From Pseudonocardia sp. SCN 73-27 (GTDB taxonomy: Bacteria > Actinomycetota > Actinomycetes > Mycobacteriales > Pseudonocardiaceae): a stretch of 64,000 nt of DNA. A program made the translations under genes and the position numbers. Positions 8,051 to 16,750 of the stretch are shown piece by piece. The stretch is from the NCBI GenBank assembly GCA_001725415.1, contig MEGH01000012.1, forward strand, positions 56,841 through 120,840. The letters run 5' to 3'. How positions within the stretch are numbered: the first letter of the stretch is position 1; every line of letters begins with the position of its first letter. The notes beneath the pieces were generated by a model. It had not been told where the DNA came from. It worked only from the letters and a program-made list of their open reading frames with translations, and did no database searches.

Positions 8051-9294
8051 CGGGAGAACCCGATCGCGGCGACCCACTTCGTGCAGTGCACGCCGGGCAG
8101 CGCCGGGACGATCACCCGCGCCGGATAGCCGTGGTCGGGGGTGAGGTCGGACCCGTTGACGCGCAACGCGAGCAGCGAGTCGGGGTCGAGGACCTGCCCG
8201 GCGGTGAGCGGGGCGCGGGCGAACGGACCCTCCTCGACCGACCGCACCGTCGCGCCCGCAGGCTCCGGGACGCCGGCGAGAGCCGCGAGGTCGCGCAGCC
8301 GCACCCCGGACCACGTCTGCTGCGTCGACCAGCCCTCGACGCAGGCGATCGGCAGGTCGGCGGTGTGCTGGGGGAGCGCGGCCAGCTCGTCCCGGGTCAG
8401 CCGCACCGCGCCGAGGTCGAGGGACCAGCCGGCGCCGACGGCGTCGGGGGAGATGCCGGAGGCGACGAACGTGCGGTTGACCGGGAAGTCGCCGGGGGCG
8501 GTACGGCCGCGGGGGAGCAGCAGCGCGGTCCCGCGCAGCGGTCCGTCGAGGGTCTGGCCGACCGTGAGACCCGCCAGGAGCGCGACGCCACCCCCCACCA
8601 GCGCGAGCGCACCGCGTCGGCTCATCGTCGGCGGATCCGGGTCGGGGGCGACGAGCCCGCCCTCGTCGGGCGGCTCCGGCACGGTCGCGGCGAGCGGGGT
8701 GCGCAGTTCGGTCCGCAGCGACCGCGACCGCAGGCTGCGCACCATCGTCGGCAGCTTGAGGGCGACGTGCAGCACGAAACCGGCGATGAACACCCACGCC
8801 CCGGCGTAGTGCGCCGCGTAGAAGCTGAACCCGAACACGTAGTCGTACTGGATGTTCAGCAGCCCGGTGACGATCTCGAACAGGATGCCGCCGACCAGCA
8901 GCACCAGCGTTCCGCGCTCGGCCAGCTTCAGCAGGTTGCGGTCGGGCTTGGTGAACAGCTTCGGGATGACCGACCAGAGTTTCGCCAGGACCACCGGGAC
9001 CAGCACGATCCCGAGCCCGACGTGCAGGCCCTGGGTCAGCCGGAACAGCCACGCGGGCCGGGTCGGCCAGTCGAACCGCGGCAGGTGCAGGGCGCCGACG
9101 TCGGCGGGGATGGCCCCGGAGCCGTAGGCGACCCAGTCGAGCAGCCCCGTCACGATGACCACCGGCAGGGCGCAGAGCAGCACGAGGCCGAACACCGAGG
9201 TCAACCACGGGCCCCGGATCGGGCTGCGCCAACGGATCCGCATGCCCGCCGACGCTAGGGCCGCGCGGGCCTGGGTGAGCTGTTCCGTCACCAC
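8047..9294 (-). CDS. Membrane-anchored molybdopterin-dependent oxidoreductase (sulfite-oxidase fold)
   Basis: The 415-residue protein has two parts. Residues about 20-200 form a cytochrome b561-like four-helix membrane domain with histidines in helices (LHVGLGIVL, AAHYAGAW, FVLHVALKL). Residues about 250-415 carry a sulfite-oxidase molybdopterin fold. Its Mo-ligand cysteine is in IACVEGWSTQQTWSGV, and DHGYPARVIVPALPGVHCTKWV is near the end. Such fusions pass electrons between an extracytoplasmic Mo centre and the quinone pool. The substrate is unknown. Similar genes in other actinobacteria lie beside the same TCS and glycosyltransferase set seen here. GTG 9294 is chosen; an internal ATG at residue 18 is possible. 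Confidence 0.8.
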   Translation of the reverse strand: MVTEQLTQARAALASAGMRIRWRSPIRGPWLTSVFGLVLLCALPVVIVTGLLDWVAYGSGAIPADVGALHLPRFDWPTRPAWLFRLTQGLHVGLGIVLVPVVLAKLWSVIPKLFTKPDRNLLKLAERGTLVLLVGGILFEIVTGLLNIQYDYVFGFSFYAAHYAGAWVFIAGFVLHVALKLPTMVRSLRSRSLRTELRTPLAATVPEPPDEGGLVAPDPDPPTMSRRGALALVGGGVALLAGLTVGQTLDGPLRGTALLLPRGRTAPGDFPVNRTFVASGISPDAVGAGWSLDLGAVRLTRDELAALPQHTADLPIACVEGWSTQQTWSGVRLRDLAALAGVPEPAGATVRSVEEGPFARAPLTAGQVLDPDSLLALRVNGSDLTPDHGYPARVIVPALPGVHCTKWVAAIGFSR

Positions 9295-9355
9295 CTCGTC
9301 AGCCCGCCTTACCGACCGGTGACGAACCCGGTCGACGGGCCCGCGGCGGTCTAGC

Positions 9356-10048
9356 GTGACGTGCGTGTGCGCACACGTCCTGGTGGTCGACGACGACGAG
9401 ACCGTCCGCGACGTCGTCGGCCGCTACCTGGGGGCCGCCGGCCACGACGTCGCGCTGGTGGCCGACGGGCTCGCGGCGCTGCAGGCGGCCCGGGCGACCC
9501 CGCCCGACGTCGTCGTGCTCGACCTGATGCTGCCCGGCCTCGGCGGGCTCGAGGTGTGCCGGGCGCTGCGCGCCGACGGTGAGCTGCCCCCGATCGTCAT
9601 GCTCACCGCGCTCGGCGAGGAGGACGACCGGCTGGTCGGCCTCGAACTCGGTGCCGACGACTACGTCACCAAGCCGTTCAGCCCCCGCGAGCTGGTGCTG
9701 CGGGTCGCGTCGATCCTGCGGCGCACGGCCTCCCTGCCCGCCTCGCCCGCCCTCACCGACGGCACCCTGCGCGTCGACCCGGCGGCCCGGGTCGCGACGC
9801 TCGACGACCGTCCGCTGGCCCTCACGACCAGGGAGTTCGATCTGCTCGCCTTCCTGCTGGCCAACCCCGGGCAGGCGTTCACCCGTGAGGAGCTGCTGGC
9901 GCGGGTGTGGGGCTGGGAGTTCGGCGACCGCTCGACCGTCACCGTCCACGTGCGGCGGCTGCGGGAGAAGGTCGAGGCGGACCCGACTGCACCGCTGCGG
10001 ATCGCCACCATCTGGGGCACCGGCTACCGCTACGACCTGCAGGGGTGA
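9356..10048 (+). CDS. OmpR/PhoB-family response regulator
   Basis: The receiver domain (about 6-120) has the acidic pocket VVDDDE, phospho-acceptor D56 (VVLDLMLPG), a switch T in MLTALGE and the lysine in DDYVTKPFSP. The C-terminal winged helix (about 135-228) has LTTREFDLLAFLLAN and VTVHVRRLREKVE. It is followed 3 bases later by the histidine kinase gene, forming a cognate pair. It is divergent from the molybdopterin protein across 61 bp, so that operon is a likely target. Start at GTG 9356 or GTG 9365 is uncertain because there is no clear ribosome site. Confidence 0.9.
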   Translation: MTCVCAHVLVVDDDETVRDVVGRYLGAAGHDVALVADGLAALQAARATPPDVVVLDLMLPGLGGLEVCRALRADGELPPIVMLTALGEEDDRLVGLELGADDYVTKPFSPRELVLRVASILRRTASLPASPALTDGTLRVDPAARVATLDDRPLALTTREFDLLAFLLANPGQAFTREELLARVWGWEFGDRSTVTVHVRRLREKVEADPTAPLRIATIWGTGYRYDLQG

Positions 10049-10051
10049 CGG

Positions 10052-11101
10052 ATGCTCGCCGACCTGGCACACGCCGTCCCGCTCGCGCTGCTGTTCGCGC
10101 TGCCGGTCGCCGCCGTGGGCGGGGTGCTGCTGCACGTCATGCGGCGCAGGTCGATCGCCGCCGCGATGATCACCCTCGGCCTCGTGCCGCTGGCGGCGGC
10201 GCTCGGCGGGGTCGTCGGCGTCAGCGGGCTGATGTACACGCCCCAGCTCCTCGGGACGATCGCGGTGTGCGCGGTCGTGGGCGTCGTGACGGTGCCCGTG
10301 GCGTGGTGGCTGGGCCGCCGGTTCGCCCGGGAGGCGTTGTGGCAGCGCGAGGCCGACGCCGCCGAGCTCGAGGCCGTCCGGCACGCCGAGGCGGCGCGCC
10401 GTGAGCTGGTCGCGTGGATGAGCCACGACCTGCGGTCCCCGCTCGCGGGGATCCGCGGCATGACCGACGCGCTCGCCGACGGCATCGTCACCGAACCGTC
10501 CGACGTCGCCGACTACCTGGCCCGCATCCGCCGCGAGTCCGACCGCTTGGCCGGCATGGTCGAGGACCTGTTCCAGCTGTCGCGGGCGACGTCCGCGGCG
10601 CTGCGGCTCTCGCTCGTCCCGCTGGCCCTGGGCGAGGTCGTGTCCGACGCCGTCGCCGCCGAGCGGACGGTCGCCGCCGCCGCCGGCGTCGAGATCGTCG
10701 CGGACGCCCCCGAGCGGTGGCCGGTCGTGCGCGGCAGCGACTCCGAGCTCACCCGGACCGTGCGCAACCTGCTCGCCAACGCCGTCCGCCACACCCCGGC
10801 GGGCGGTCGCGTCGAGCTCACCGCCGGGCAGCGCGACGACCACGCCTGGCTGCGGGTCCAGGACGGCTGCGGCGGCATCGCCGAGGAGGACCTGTCGCGG
10901 GTGTTCGCCGTCGGGTTCCGCGGTGGCGGCAGCGCCCGCACGCCCGGCGAGGGCCCGGGGGCCGGCCTCGGCCTGGCCATCGCGCGCGCCTTCGCCGAGG
11001 CCCACGGCGGCACGATCGGCGTCCGCAACCACGACCCGGGATGCGTGTTCGAGCTGGCGCTCCCGTGCGCGGCTGCCCCGCGCGCCGCCGTCCAGGCCTG
11101 A
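10052..11101 (+). CDS. Sensor histidine kinase
   Basis: The 349-residue membrane kinase has two or three N-terminal helices (residues about 5-95), no HAMP or PAS domain of note, a short linker, and a HisKA H-box [12 protein letters not shown] with the phosphorylated H near 129. The HATPase_c domain has N-box [13 protein letters not shown]1 QDGCGGI and G2 [13 protein letters not shown]. The tiny extracytoplasmic region suggests it senses something in or at the membrane. It is paired with the response regulator immediately upstream. Confidence 0.9.
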   Translation: MLADLAHAVPLALLFALPVAAVGGVLLHVMRRRSIAAAMITLGLVPLAAALGGVVGVSGLMYTPQLLGTIAVCAVVGVVTVPVAWWLGRRFAREALWQREADAAELEAVRHAEAARRELVAWMSHDLRSPLAGIRGMTDALADGIVTEPSDVADYLARIRRESDRLAGMVEDLFQLSRATSAALRLSLVPLALGEVVSDAVAAERTVAAAAGVEIVADAPERWPVVRGSDSELTRTVRNLLANAVRHTPAGGRVELTAGQRDDHAWLRVQDGCGGIAEEDLSRVFAVGFRGGGSARTPGEGPGAGLGLAIARAFAEAHGGTIGVRNHDPGCVFELALPCAAAPRAAVQA

Positions 11102-11106
11102 CGCCC

Positions 11107-11748
11107 TCACGCCGCGACCAGCTCGGCGAAGCACCTCCCGGCGGCCGACTCGTCCGCCGTCGAGGTCGAGCCGACCCGCAGGCCCGCGTCGGGCGCGACG
11201 GCGCGCAATGCGTCGGCGCCGACGCACGCCCACGGCATCGGGTCTCCGAGCGTGCCGTCGGCGCAGGTCCGGGCCGTCCCGCACCACCACTCGCCGGGCG
11301 ACGACCCCGTCTCGACGAGCACCGTCCCGCCCGGCGCGAGCAGTGCCGCCGCCCGGGCCAGCAGGCGCACGGGGTCGCCTCCGACGCCGATGTTCCCGTC
11401 GACGAGCAGCACGTGCGCCCACGCGCCCTCACCCGGCAGCGGATCGAAGACGTCGCGACGCACCATCGGTGCCCCACGGCGCCGGCACATCATGCGGGCC
11501 ACGGGGGAGTGGTCCACACCGAGCGCGGGCACGCCGCGGTCGGCGAGAGCGACGACCAGCCGGCCAGGACCGCACCCGAGGTCGATGGCCGGGCCCGCGC
11601 ACCGGTCGAGCAACCAGCCGTCGGAGACGTCCGCGGCCTCGCACCACCGGCCGGGGTCCATCGCGACGACCACGCCGTCGTCACGGTGCAGGTGGCCGCC
11701 GCGCCCGGCGAGCAGCGCGTCGAACGGTTCGTGGACCGCGGCGGTCAC
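11107..11748 (-). CDS. Class I SAM-dependent methyltransferase
   Basis: A 213-residue protein with motif I AIDLGCGPGRLVVAL (about 55-68), an acidic motif (GVDHSPVA) and HVLLVDGNIGVGGD as motif IV. It is the last gene of the minus-strand operon epimerase-GT2-DUF2064-methyltransferase. Its GTG overlaps the upstream TGA (GTGA). In other actinobacteria the same quartet occurs beside the sulfite-oxidase-like protein, suggesting a modified sugar or glycolipid product. The acceptor is unknown. Confidence 0.82.
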   Translation of the reverse strand: MTAAVHEPFDALLAGRGGHLHRDDGVVVAMDPGRWCEAADVSDGWLLDRCAGPAIDLGCGPGRLVVALADRGVPALGVDHSPVARMMCRRRGAPMVRRDVFDPLPGEGAWAHVLLVDGNIGVGGDPVRLLARAAALLAPGGTVLVETGSSPGEWWCGTARTCADGTLGDPMPWACVGADALRAVAPDAGLRVGSTSTADESAAGRCFAELVAA

Positions 11749-12428
11749 GACGCCACCCCGCGCGACGCGGCGATCGGCTCGACGGCCGCCGCGAACCGCG
11801 AACCCGGCACGAGCGCGGCGACGGCCCGGGCGTCGTCGACGGTGTCGACGTCGGTCAGCGCGGGGAGCAGTGCGACGCGCAACCCGTTGCGGCGCAACGC
11901 GGCGAGAGTTCTCGCGCCGGTGTCGGACCGCGAGGTCGGCACGTCGGCGATCACCGCGGCAGCGGCGGGATCGCGCAGGCCCAGGGCCCACCAGCCGCCG
12001 TCGGGCGCGGGTCCGAGCACCGCGTCGGTGCCGCGGGCCGCGAGCCGGTCGAGGCACCGCGCGAGCAGCGTGGGGTCGACCTGCGGGGTGTCCATCCCGA
12101 TCTGCAACGACATCGCGCCGGGGTGGCGGGCCGCGGCGTCGGCGTGGGCGGCGGCGATCCGGGAGCCCAGGTGCGGGCCGCGTTGCGTGACCACGCCGGT
12201 CCGGTCCAGCGCCGCCGCGACCTCCCGGGTGCGCGTGGCCTCCGTGAGGTCGCCGGTGAACGCCACGACCGTCGGGGTCGCCGGGACCGCCGCGGTGGCG
12301 TCGAGGGTGTCGAGCAGGGCGGCGGCGGCGACCTCCGCGGCCTGGACCGGCGTCGCCGGCGGGCACAGCCGCGTCTTGGCCCGCCCCGGCACCGGTGCCT
12401 TGGCCAGGACGATCAGCATCGCCGTCAC
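11745..12428 (-). CDS. TIGR04282/DUF2064-family glycosyltransferase
   Basis: A 227-residue GT-A-type protein. N-terminal LIVLAKAPVPGRAKTRL is the nucleotide-binding signature, and MDTPQVD (about 113) is the diagnostic DTPQ motif. GPAPDGGWWALGL and SDTGARTL complete the family pattern. The family is named for arsenosugar biosynthesis, though most members act elsewhere on unknown sugars. GTG 12428 overlaps the GT2 stop (GTGA), and ATG 12419 is an alternative. It works in series with GT2 and the methyltransferase. Confidence 0.85.
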   Translation of the reverse strand: MTAMLIVLAKAPVPGRAKTRLCPPATPVQAAEVAAAALLDTLDATAAVPATPTVVAFTGDLTEATRTREVAAALDRTGVVTQRGPHLGSRIAAAHADAAARHPGAMSLQIGMDTPQVDPTLLARCLDRLAARGTDAVLGPAPDGGWWALGLRDPAAAAVIADVPTSRSDTGARTLAALRRNGLRVALLPALTDVDTVDDARAVAALVPGSRFAAAVEPIAASRGVAS

Positions 12429-13072
12429 CGCAGCAGCCCCGCCATGTCGCGCACCGCCCGCGCCGTCCCCGTCAGCGATCCGGAGACCTTCGACCGGCCG
12501 CCGCCGCGTCGCGAGTACCGCACGGGACGTTCGTCGATCCGCCAGCCGGCCGACCCCGCCCGTAGCAGCAGCTCCAACGGGTAGCCGAACGCCCGGTCGG
12601 CGATCCCGAGGCCGAGCAGCGCGTCGCGGCGGGCGACCCGGATCGGGGCGATGTCGTGCACCGCCACCCCGCGCCGTCGTAGCTCGGCCGCGATCAGCGC
12701 GTTGCCCGCCCGGGCGTGCCACGGCCAGCTCCCGGCCTCGGGTACCCGGCGTCCGACGGCGAGGTCCGCGCGACCCGACCCGACGGCGTCGGCCATGTCC
12801 GGCAGCACGGCCGCGTCGAGCGACCCGTCGCCGTCGAGGAACGCGACGAGCTCGGTCGTGGTGTTCTCCAGGCCGGTGTGCACGGCGGCGCCGTACCCGC
12901 GGCGGGGCTCGGCGACCACCCGGGCGCCGTGCGCCCGCGCGACCGCGGCGGTGTCGTCGACGGAACCGTTGTCCACCACGAGCACCGGCCACCCCGGTGG
13001 CAGCGCGGCCAGCACACCCGGCAGCGCCTCGGCCTCGTCGAGGCAGGGCAGGACGATCTCAGGACGGTGCAC
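12425..13072 (-). CDS. Family 2 glycosyltransferase
   Basis: A 215-residue GT2 enzyme of the dolichyl-phosphate mannose synthase type without a membrane tail. It has VVDNGSVDDTAAVA and the metal-binding LDGDGSLDA (about 78-86), then GYPLELLLRAG and RYSRRGGGRSKVSG near the end. It would transfer a sugar from a nucleotide donor at the cytoplasmic face. It starts at GTG 13072, 74 bp after the epimerase gene, and overlaps the DUF2064 gene. Confidence 0.87.
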   Translation of the reverse strand: MHRPEIVLPCLDEAEALPGVLAALPPGWPVLVVDNGSVDDTAAVARAHGARVVAEPRRGYGAAVHTGLENTTTELVAFLDGDGSLDAAVLPDMADAVGSGRADLAVGRRVPEAGSWPWHARAGNALIAAELRRRGVAVHDIAPIRVARRDALLGLGIADRAFGYPLELLLRAGSAGWRIDERPVRYSRRGGGRSKVSGSLTGTARAVRDMAGLLR

Positions 13073-13145
13073 ACACCGATCTTCGATCCGGACGGGCGGA
13101 TCGGCTCGGTCAAATGTGATTACCGATCGGTGACGACGACGCCCG

Positions 13146-14195
13146 TCACCGGATCGGGGACCTCAGCGGGTCGGTCGCGAAAGCCGCCACACCCTCGGCG
13201 AACGACGTCCGCGCCCGGAACCCGAGCCGCTCCCGCGCGAACGCCGGATCGGCGACGACGTGCCGCACGTCCCCCGGTCGCGCCCCGCCCACGATCTCGG
13301 GCTCGGGGCCGTCCATCGCCCGCGCGAGCTCCCGCGCCAGGTCGCCGACGGTGTGCGGCTCCCCGGAGCACACGTTGGCCGCGGCGAACCCGTCGACGGG
13401 TGTGGTCAGAGCGGTGAGGTTGGCCGCCGCGACATCGCTGACGTGCACGAAGTCGCGCCGCTGCCGGCCGTCCTCCATGACCCGGGGCGCCTCTCCACGC
13501 TCCAGCGCCGACCGGAAGATCGACGCGACCCCGGCGTACGGGGTGCCGAACGGCATCCGGGCCCCGTAGACGTTGTGGTATCGCAGCGACCACACCGAGC
13601 CACCGGTCTGCCGCGCCCAGGCGCTCGCGAGATGCTCCTGCGCGAGCTTCGTCGCCGCGTAGGTGGAGCGCGGGTCGAGCGGCGCATCCTCGGGCACCAG
13701 ACCGGGGACCAGCTCCCGTCCGCAGCCGGGGCAGCGCGGCTCGAAGACCCCGGCGTCGATGTCGGCGCGTGCCCTCGGACCGGGCCGGACCACCCCGTGC
13801 TCGGCGCAGTCGTAGCGGCCCTCGCCGTAGACGACCATCGAGCCCGCGAGCACCAGCCGCCCGACGCCGGCGCGGTGCATCTCGGCCAGCAGGACCGCGG
13901 TGCCGACGTCGTTGTGCGCGGCGTAGTCCGGCGCGTCGAACGGATCGACCCCGTGCCCGACCATCGCGGCCTGGTGGCAGACGACGTCGACGCCACCGAG
14001 CAGACCCCGGACCACGTCGGCGTCCCGGACGTCTCCCCGCACGAACTCGTGGTCGCCCGTCCAGGCCGGTGTCTGCGGGCCGTGGGCCTGCGGGAGCAAC
14101 GCGTCGAGCACGACGACGTCGTGGCCGTCGGAGGCGGCCAGGTCGGCGATGTGGGAGCCGATGAAACCGGCGCCGCCGGTGACCAGGACTCGCAT
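13146..14195 (-). CDS. NAD-dependent sugar epimerase/dehydratase
   Basis: The 349-residue extended SDR has Rossmann motif TGGAGFIGSH at residues 6-15 and catalytic Ser and STYAATK (Y-x3-K) near 183. Beyond the core, a CPGCGRE segment near 155 inserts two close cysteines, as in a subgroup of actinobacterial epimerases, and may bind zinc. It acts on a nucleotide sugar, probably supplying the donor for the two glycosyltransferases downstream on the same strand. It is the likely first gene of that operon. Confidence 0.87.
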   Translation of the reverse strand: MRVLVTGGAGFIGSHIADLAASDGHDVVVLDALLPQAHGPQTPAWTGDHEFVRGDVRDADVVRGLLGGVDVVCHQAAMVGHGVDPFDAPDYAAHNDVGTAVLLAEMHRAGVGRLVLAGSMVVYGEGRYDCAEHGVVRPGPRARADIDAGVFEPRCPGCGRELVPGLVPEDAPLDPRSTYAATKLAQEHLASAWARQTGGSVWSLRYHNVYGARMPFGTPYAGVASIFRSALERGEAPRVMEDGRQRRDFVHVSDVAAANLTALTTPVDGFAAANVCSGEPHTVGDLARELARAMDGPEPEIVGGARPGDVRHVVADPAFARERLGFRARTSFAEGVAAFATDPLRSPIR

Positions 14196-14253
14196 CGCGC
14201 GACCGTAGCAACGCGCTGGGCTCGAGTGTTCGCGGGCAACGGGGCGACGGGGA

Positions 14254-14739
14254 TCAGGACCCGTCCCACCGCGGGGTGATGCCCAGGTGCCGGAGCAGGT
14301 TGGCGGTGAACCGGTCGCCGGTGCGCTGCAAGGTCGCGTTCATGGCGGTGACCACGGCAGGAGCGGTGATCCGGGCGAGCGGCAGCTCGACGCGCAGGGT
14401 CAGGCTGATGCCCAGCCGGGTGCCGCTCGGGTCGTCGTCGAGGGAATACCAGCCGTCGGCGCCGGTGCGCTCGACGACACCCGTGGGCGGGCTGTGGGTG
14501 TAGCCGATCCGACGTTGCGGGTCGAAGGCCATCTTCTCGGTGAACGCGGGGCTGATCCCGACGCCCAGCACCGACACCCCGGCCATGTGCCAGCGCCAGA
14601 CGTCGCCGTCGGCGTCGATGCGCTGCAGCAGCGGGGTGAGGCGGGCGAGCAGGTCGGGGTCGGTCAGCGCGTCCCAGAGGGCGCCGCGGTCGGCGCCGAC
14701 GACGATCTCGGACTCGCGGGTCGTCGAGAAGGTGTGCAT
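14254..14739 (-). CDS. SRPBCC-family (polyketide cyclase/START-like) protein
   Basis: A 161-residue protein with the Bet v1-like layout. An opening strand (FSTTRESEIVVGADRGALWDALTDPDLLARLTPLLQRI) is followed by beta strands (WYSLDDDPSGTRLGISLTLRV) and a long C-terminal helix (NATLQRTGDRFTANLLRHLG). Such proteins bind hydrophobic ligands, and the specific role is not readable. It lies between folD and the epimerase on the same strand with 58-85 bp gaps, so it is likely separate. Confidence 0.75.
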   Translation of the reverse strand: MHTFSTTRESEIVVGADRGALWDALTDPDLLARLTPLLQRIDADGDVWRWHMAGVSVLGVGISPAFTEKMAFDPQRRIGYTHSPPTGVVERTGADGWYSLDDDPSGTRLGISLTLRVELPLARITAPAVVTAMNATLQRTGDRFTANLLRHLGITPRWDGS

Positions 14740-14824
14740 GCCCCTGCGTTCCCACGCCGGCGTCGCCTCATCCCTCGTCCCACCCGGCCCGGGGTCATGG
14801 GTCGGCGTGTATCGGCACCGCAGC

Positions 14825-15682
14825 TCAGACGGTTGCGGCGCCCTCCGCGGAGCGCAGCCGCGCCGCCTCGACCGTGTTCCACAACAGCATCGCGATGGTC
14901 ATGGGGCCGACCCCACCGGGGACGGGCGTGACGGCCCCGGCCACCCGCGCGACGGCCTCGGTGTCGACGTCCCCGCACAGCCCGGTGTCGGTCCGGTGGA
15001 TGCCGACGTCGATCACCGTGGCGCCCGGTGCGACCGCGTCGGCGCCGACGAGGTGCGGCACGCCGGCCGCGACGACGAGCACGTCGGCGGTCCGGGTGAT
15101 GGCGGCCAGGTCGGTGGTGTGTCGATGGCAGATCGACACGGTCGCGTCGCGTTCCAGCAGCAGTTGGGCCTGCGGCTTGCCCACGAGGTTCGACCGGCCC
15201 ACCACGACCGCGTGCTTCCCCCGGAGCTCGACGCCGGCGCTGTCGAGCATCCGGATCACGCCCGACGGCGTGCAGGGGCGCAGCCCGGGCTTGCCGAGCG
15301 CGAGGCGTCCCGCGCTGGCCTCGGTGAGGCCGTCGACGTCCTTGTCCGGGTCGATCAGGGCGAGCAGGTCGTCCGCCCGCAGGTGTCCCGGCAGTGGCAG
15401 CTGCAGGAGGATCCCGGTGACCGCCGGGTCCGCGTTCAGCTCCGTGATGATCGCGGCGAGCTCGGCCTGGCCGACGTCGGCCCGCAGGTGCCGGTGCAGG
15501 TCGCGCATGCCGACCTGCGTGCACAGCCGCCGCTTGTTGCGGACGTAGATCTCCGATGCCGGGTCGTCGCCGACCAGCAGCGTCGCGAGTCCGGGCGGCT
15601 CCTCCATCGATGCGACCTGCGCCGCGACCTCCTCGCGGAGCCGGGCTGCGAGCACCTTGCCGTCGATGACCGTCGCCGGCAT
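14825..15682 (-). CDS. folD: Bifunctional methylene-THF dehydrogenase/methenyl-THF cyclohydrolase
   Basis: Converts 5,10-methylene-THF to 10-formyl-THF with NADP+. The 285-residue protein has YVRNK (Y46, K50, the cyclohydrolase lysine), QLPLPGHL, PSGVIRML and the NADP loop VVVGRSNLVGKP. The length is typical. It ends the gene string that starts with the amidotransferase and lies 36 bp after purU. In this setting it would oxidise the C1 unit released by the N-methyl dehydrogenase. It may be a second, pathway-specific copy beside a housekeeping folD elsewhere. Confidence 0.93.
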   Translation of the reverse strand: MPATVIDGKVLAARLREEVAAQVASMEEPPGLATLLVGDDPASEIYVRNKRRLCTQVGMRDLHRHLRADVGQAELAAIITELNADPAVTGILLQLPLPGHLRADDLLALIDPDKDVDGLTEASAGRLALGKPGLRPCTPSGVIRMLDSAGVELRGKHAVVVGRSNLVGKPQAQLLLERDATVSICHRHTTDLAAITRTADVLVVAAGVPHLVGADAVAPGATVIDVGIHRTDTGLCGDVDTEAVARVAGAVTPVPGGVGPMTIAMLLWNTVEAARLRSAEGAATV

Positions 15683-15718
15683 CAGTACCTCCTGGAAAGA
15701 CGATTCGGTGAAGACGGA

Positions 15719-16651
15719 TCAGAAGACGATCGTGGTCCGGCCGTTGACCATGACGCGGTCCTCGCAGTGCCACTTCACCGCGCGGGCGAGCACGGTGCGC
15801 TCGATGTCGGCGCCGAGACGGACCAGGTCGGCGGCGCTGCTGCGATGGGTGACGCGGATGACGTCCTGCTCGATGATCGGACCCTCGTCGAGGTCCTCGG
15901 TGGCGTAGTGGGCGGTGGCGCCGATGAGCTTCACGCCGCGCTGCTTCGCCCGCTCGTACGGTCCCGCACCGGCGAACGCGGGCAGGAAGGAGTGGTGGAT
16001 GTTGATGACCGGCGCACCGATCCGGTCCAGCAGGTCACCGGAGAGGATCTGCATGTACCGGGCCATGACGACCAGGTCGACGCGACCCTTCAGCAGGTCG
16101 ATCTGGGCCTGCTCGGCCTGCGGCTTCGTGGCCTTGGTGACGGGGATGTGCTCGTAGGGCACGCCGAACCCGGCCACGGCATCGGCCAGGTCCGGATGGT
16201 TGGAGACCACCTGGACGATGTCGATCGGCAGGTCGCCGCGGCGCCAGCGCCACAACAGATCCAGCAGGCAGTGGTCGTAGCGGGAGACGAACAGCGCCAC
16301 GCGGGGCGCCACGTCGACGTCGCGCATCCGCCACGTCATGTCGAACCGGTCGCCGACCTCGGTGGCGAACTCGGCGGAGAACCGCGGCAGCCGCTCGGCG
16401 AGGTCGGGCAGGTGGAACACCAGGCGCTGGAAGAAGCGGCCACCGACCGGGTCGGTGGTCTCCTGGTCGTACTGCACGATGTTCGCTCCACGGGAGTGGA
16501 GGAACGCCGTGATGGCCGACACGATCCCGGGCCGGTCGACGCACGACGCGAGCAGTCGTCCGATGTTGGACGATGCCGGTGTTGCGGCGGCCGGACGGGG
16601 GACGGCGTCGGGCCGGGCTGTTCGCGCAGGGGTGACTGTCGTCTGTGTCAT
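15719..16651 (-). CDS. purU: Formyltetrahydrofolate deformylase
   Basis: Hydrolyses 10-formyl-THF to formate and THF. The 310-residue protein has a roughly 28-residue disordered, Ala/Pro-rich N-terminal extension, an ACT domain (about 30-110, GRLLASCVDRPGIVSAITAF) and the formyltransferase fold. Catalytic residues sit in INIHHSFLPAF and HYATEDLDEGPIIEQD. PurU is a regular companion of folate-dependent sarcosine-oxidase-type enzymes. It regenerates free THF and exports the carbon as formate, which fits methylotrophic or demethylating metabolism here. Confidence 0.93.
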   Translation of the reverse strand: MTQTTVTPARTARPDAVPRPAAATPASSNIGRLLASCVDRPGIVSAITAFLHSRGANIVQYDQETTDPVGGRFFQRLVFHLPDLAERLPRFSAEFATEVGDRFDMTWRMRDVDVAPRVALFVSRYDHCLLDLLWRWRRGDLPIDIVQVVSNHPDLADAVAGFGVPYEHIPVTKATKPQAEQAQIDLLKGRVDLVVMARYMQILSGDLLDRIGAPVINIHHSFLPAFAGAGPYERAKQRGVKLIGATAHYATEDLDEGPIIEQDVIRVTHRSSAADLVRLGADIERTVLARAVKWHCEDRVMVNGRTTIVF

Positions 16652-16715
16652 CGCGAGTGACCTGTGGCTTCCTCGTGCTCGGTCGCCGCGTTGCGACCGT
16701 GGCGTGGGCGATGGA

Positions 16716-16745
16716 GACCGGCCCCGACCGGGGTCGGGGCCGGTC
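16716..16745 (-). terminator. Strong GC hairpin after the gamma-subunit gene
   Basis: A perfect 14-bp inverted repeat (GACCGGCCCCGACC, two bases, GGTCGGGGCCGGTC) lies 5 nt beyond the gamma-subunit stop and about 65 nt before purU. There is no T-tract. It may terminate, or partly terminate and protect the 3' end, separating high expression of the oxidase subunits from lower expression of purU and folD. Confidence 0.55.
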
Positions 16746-16750
16746 GATCG

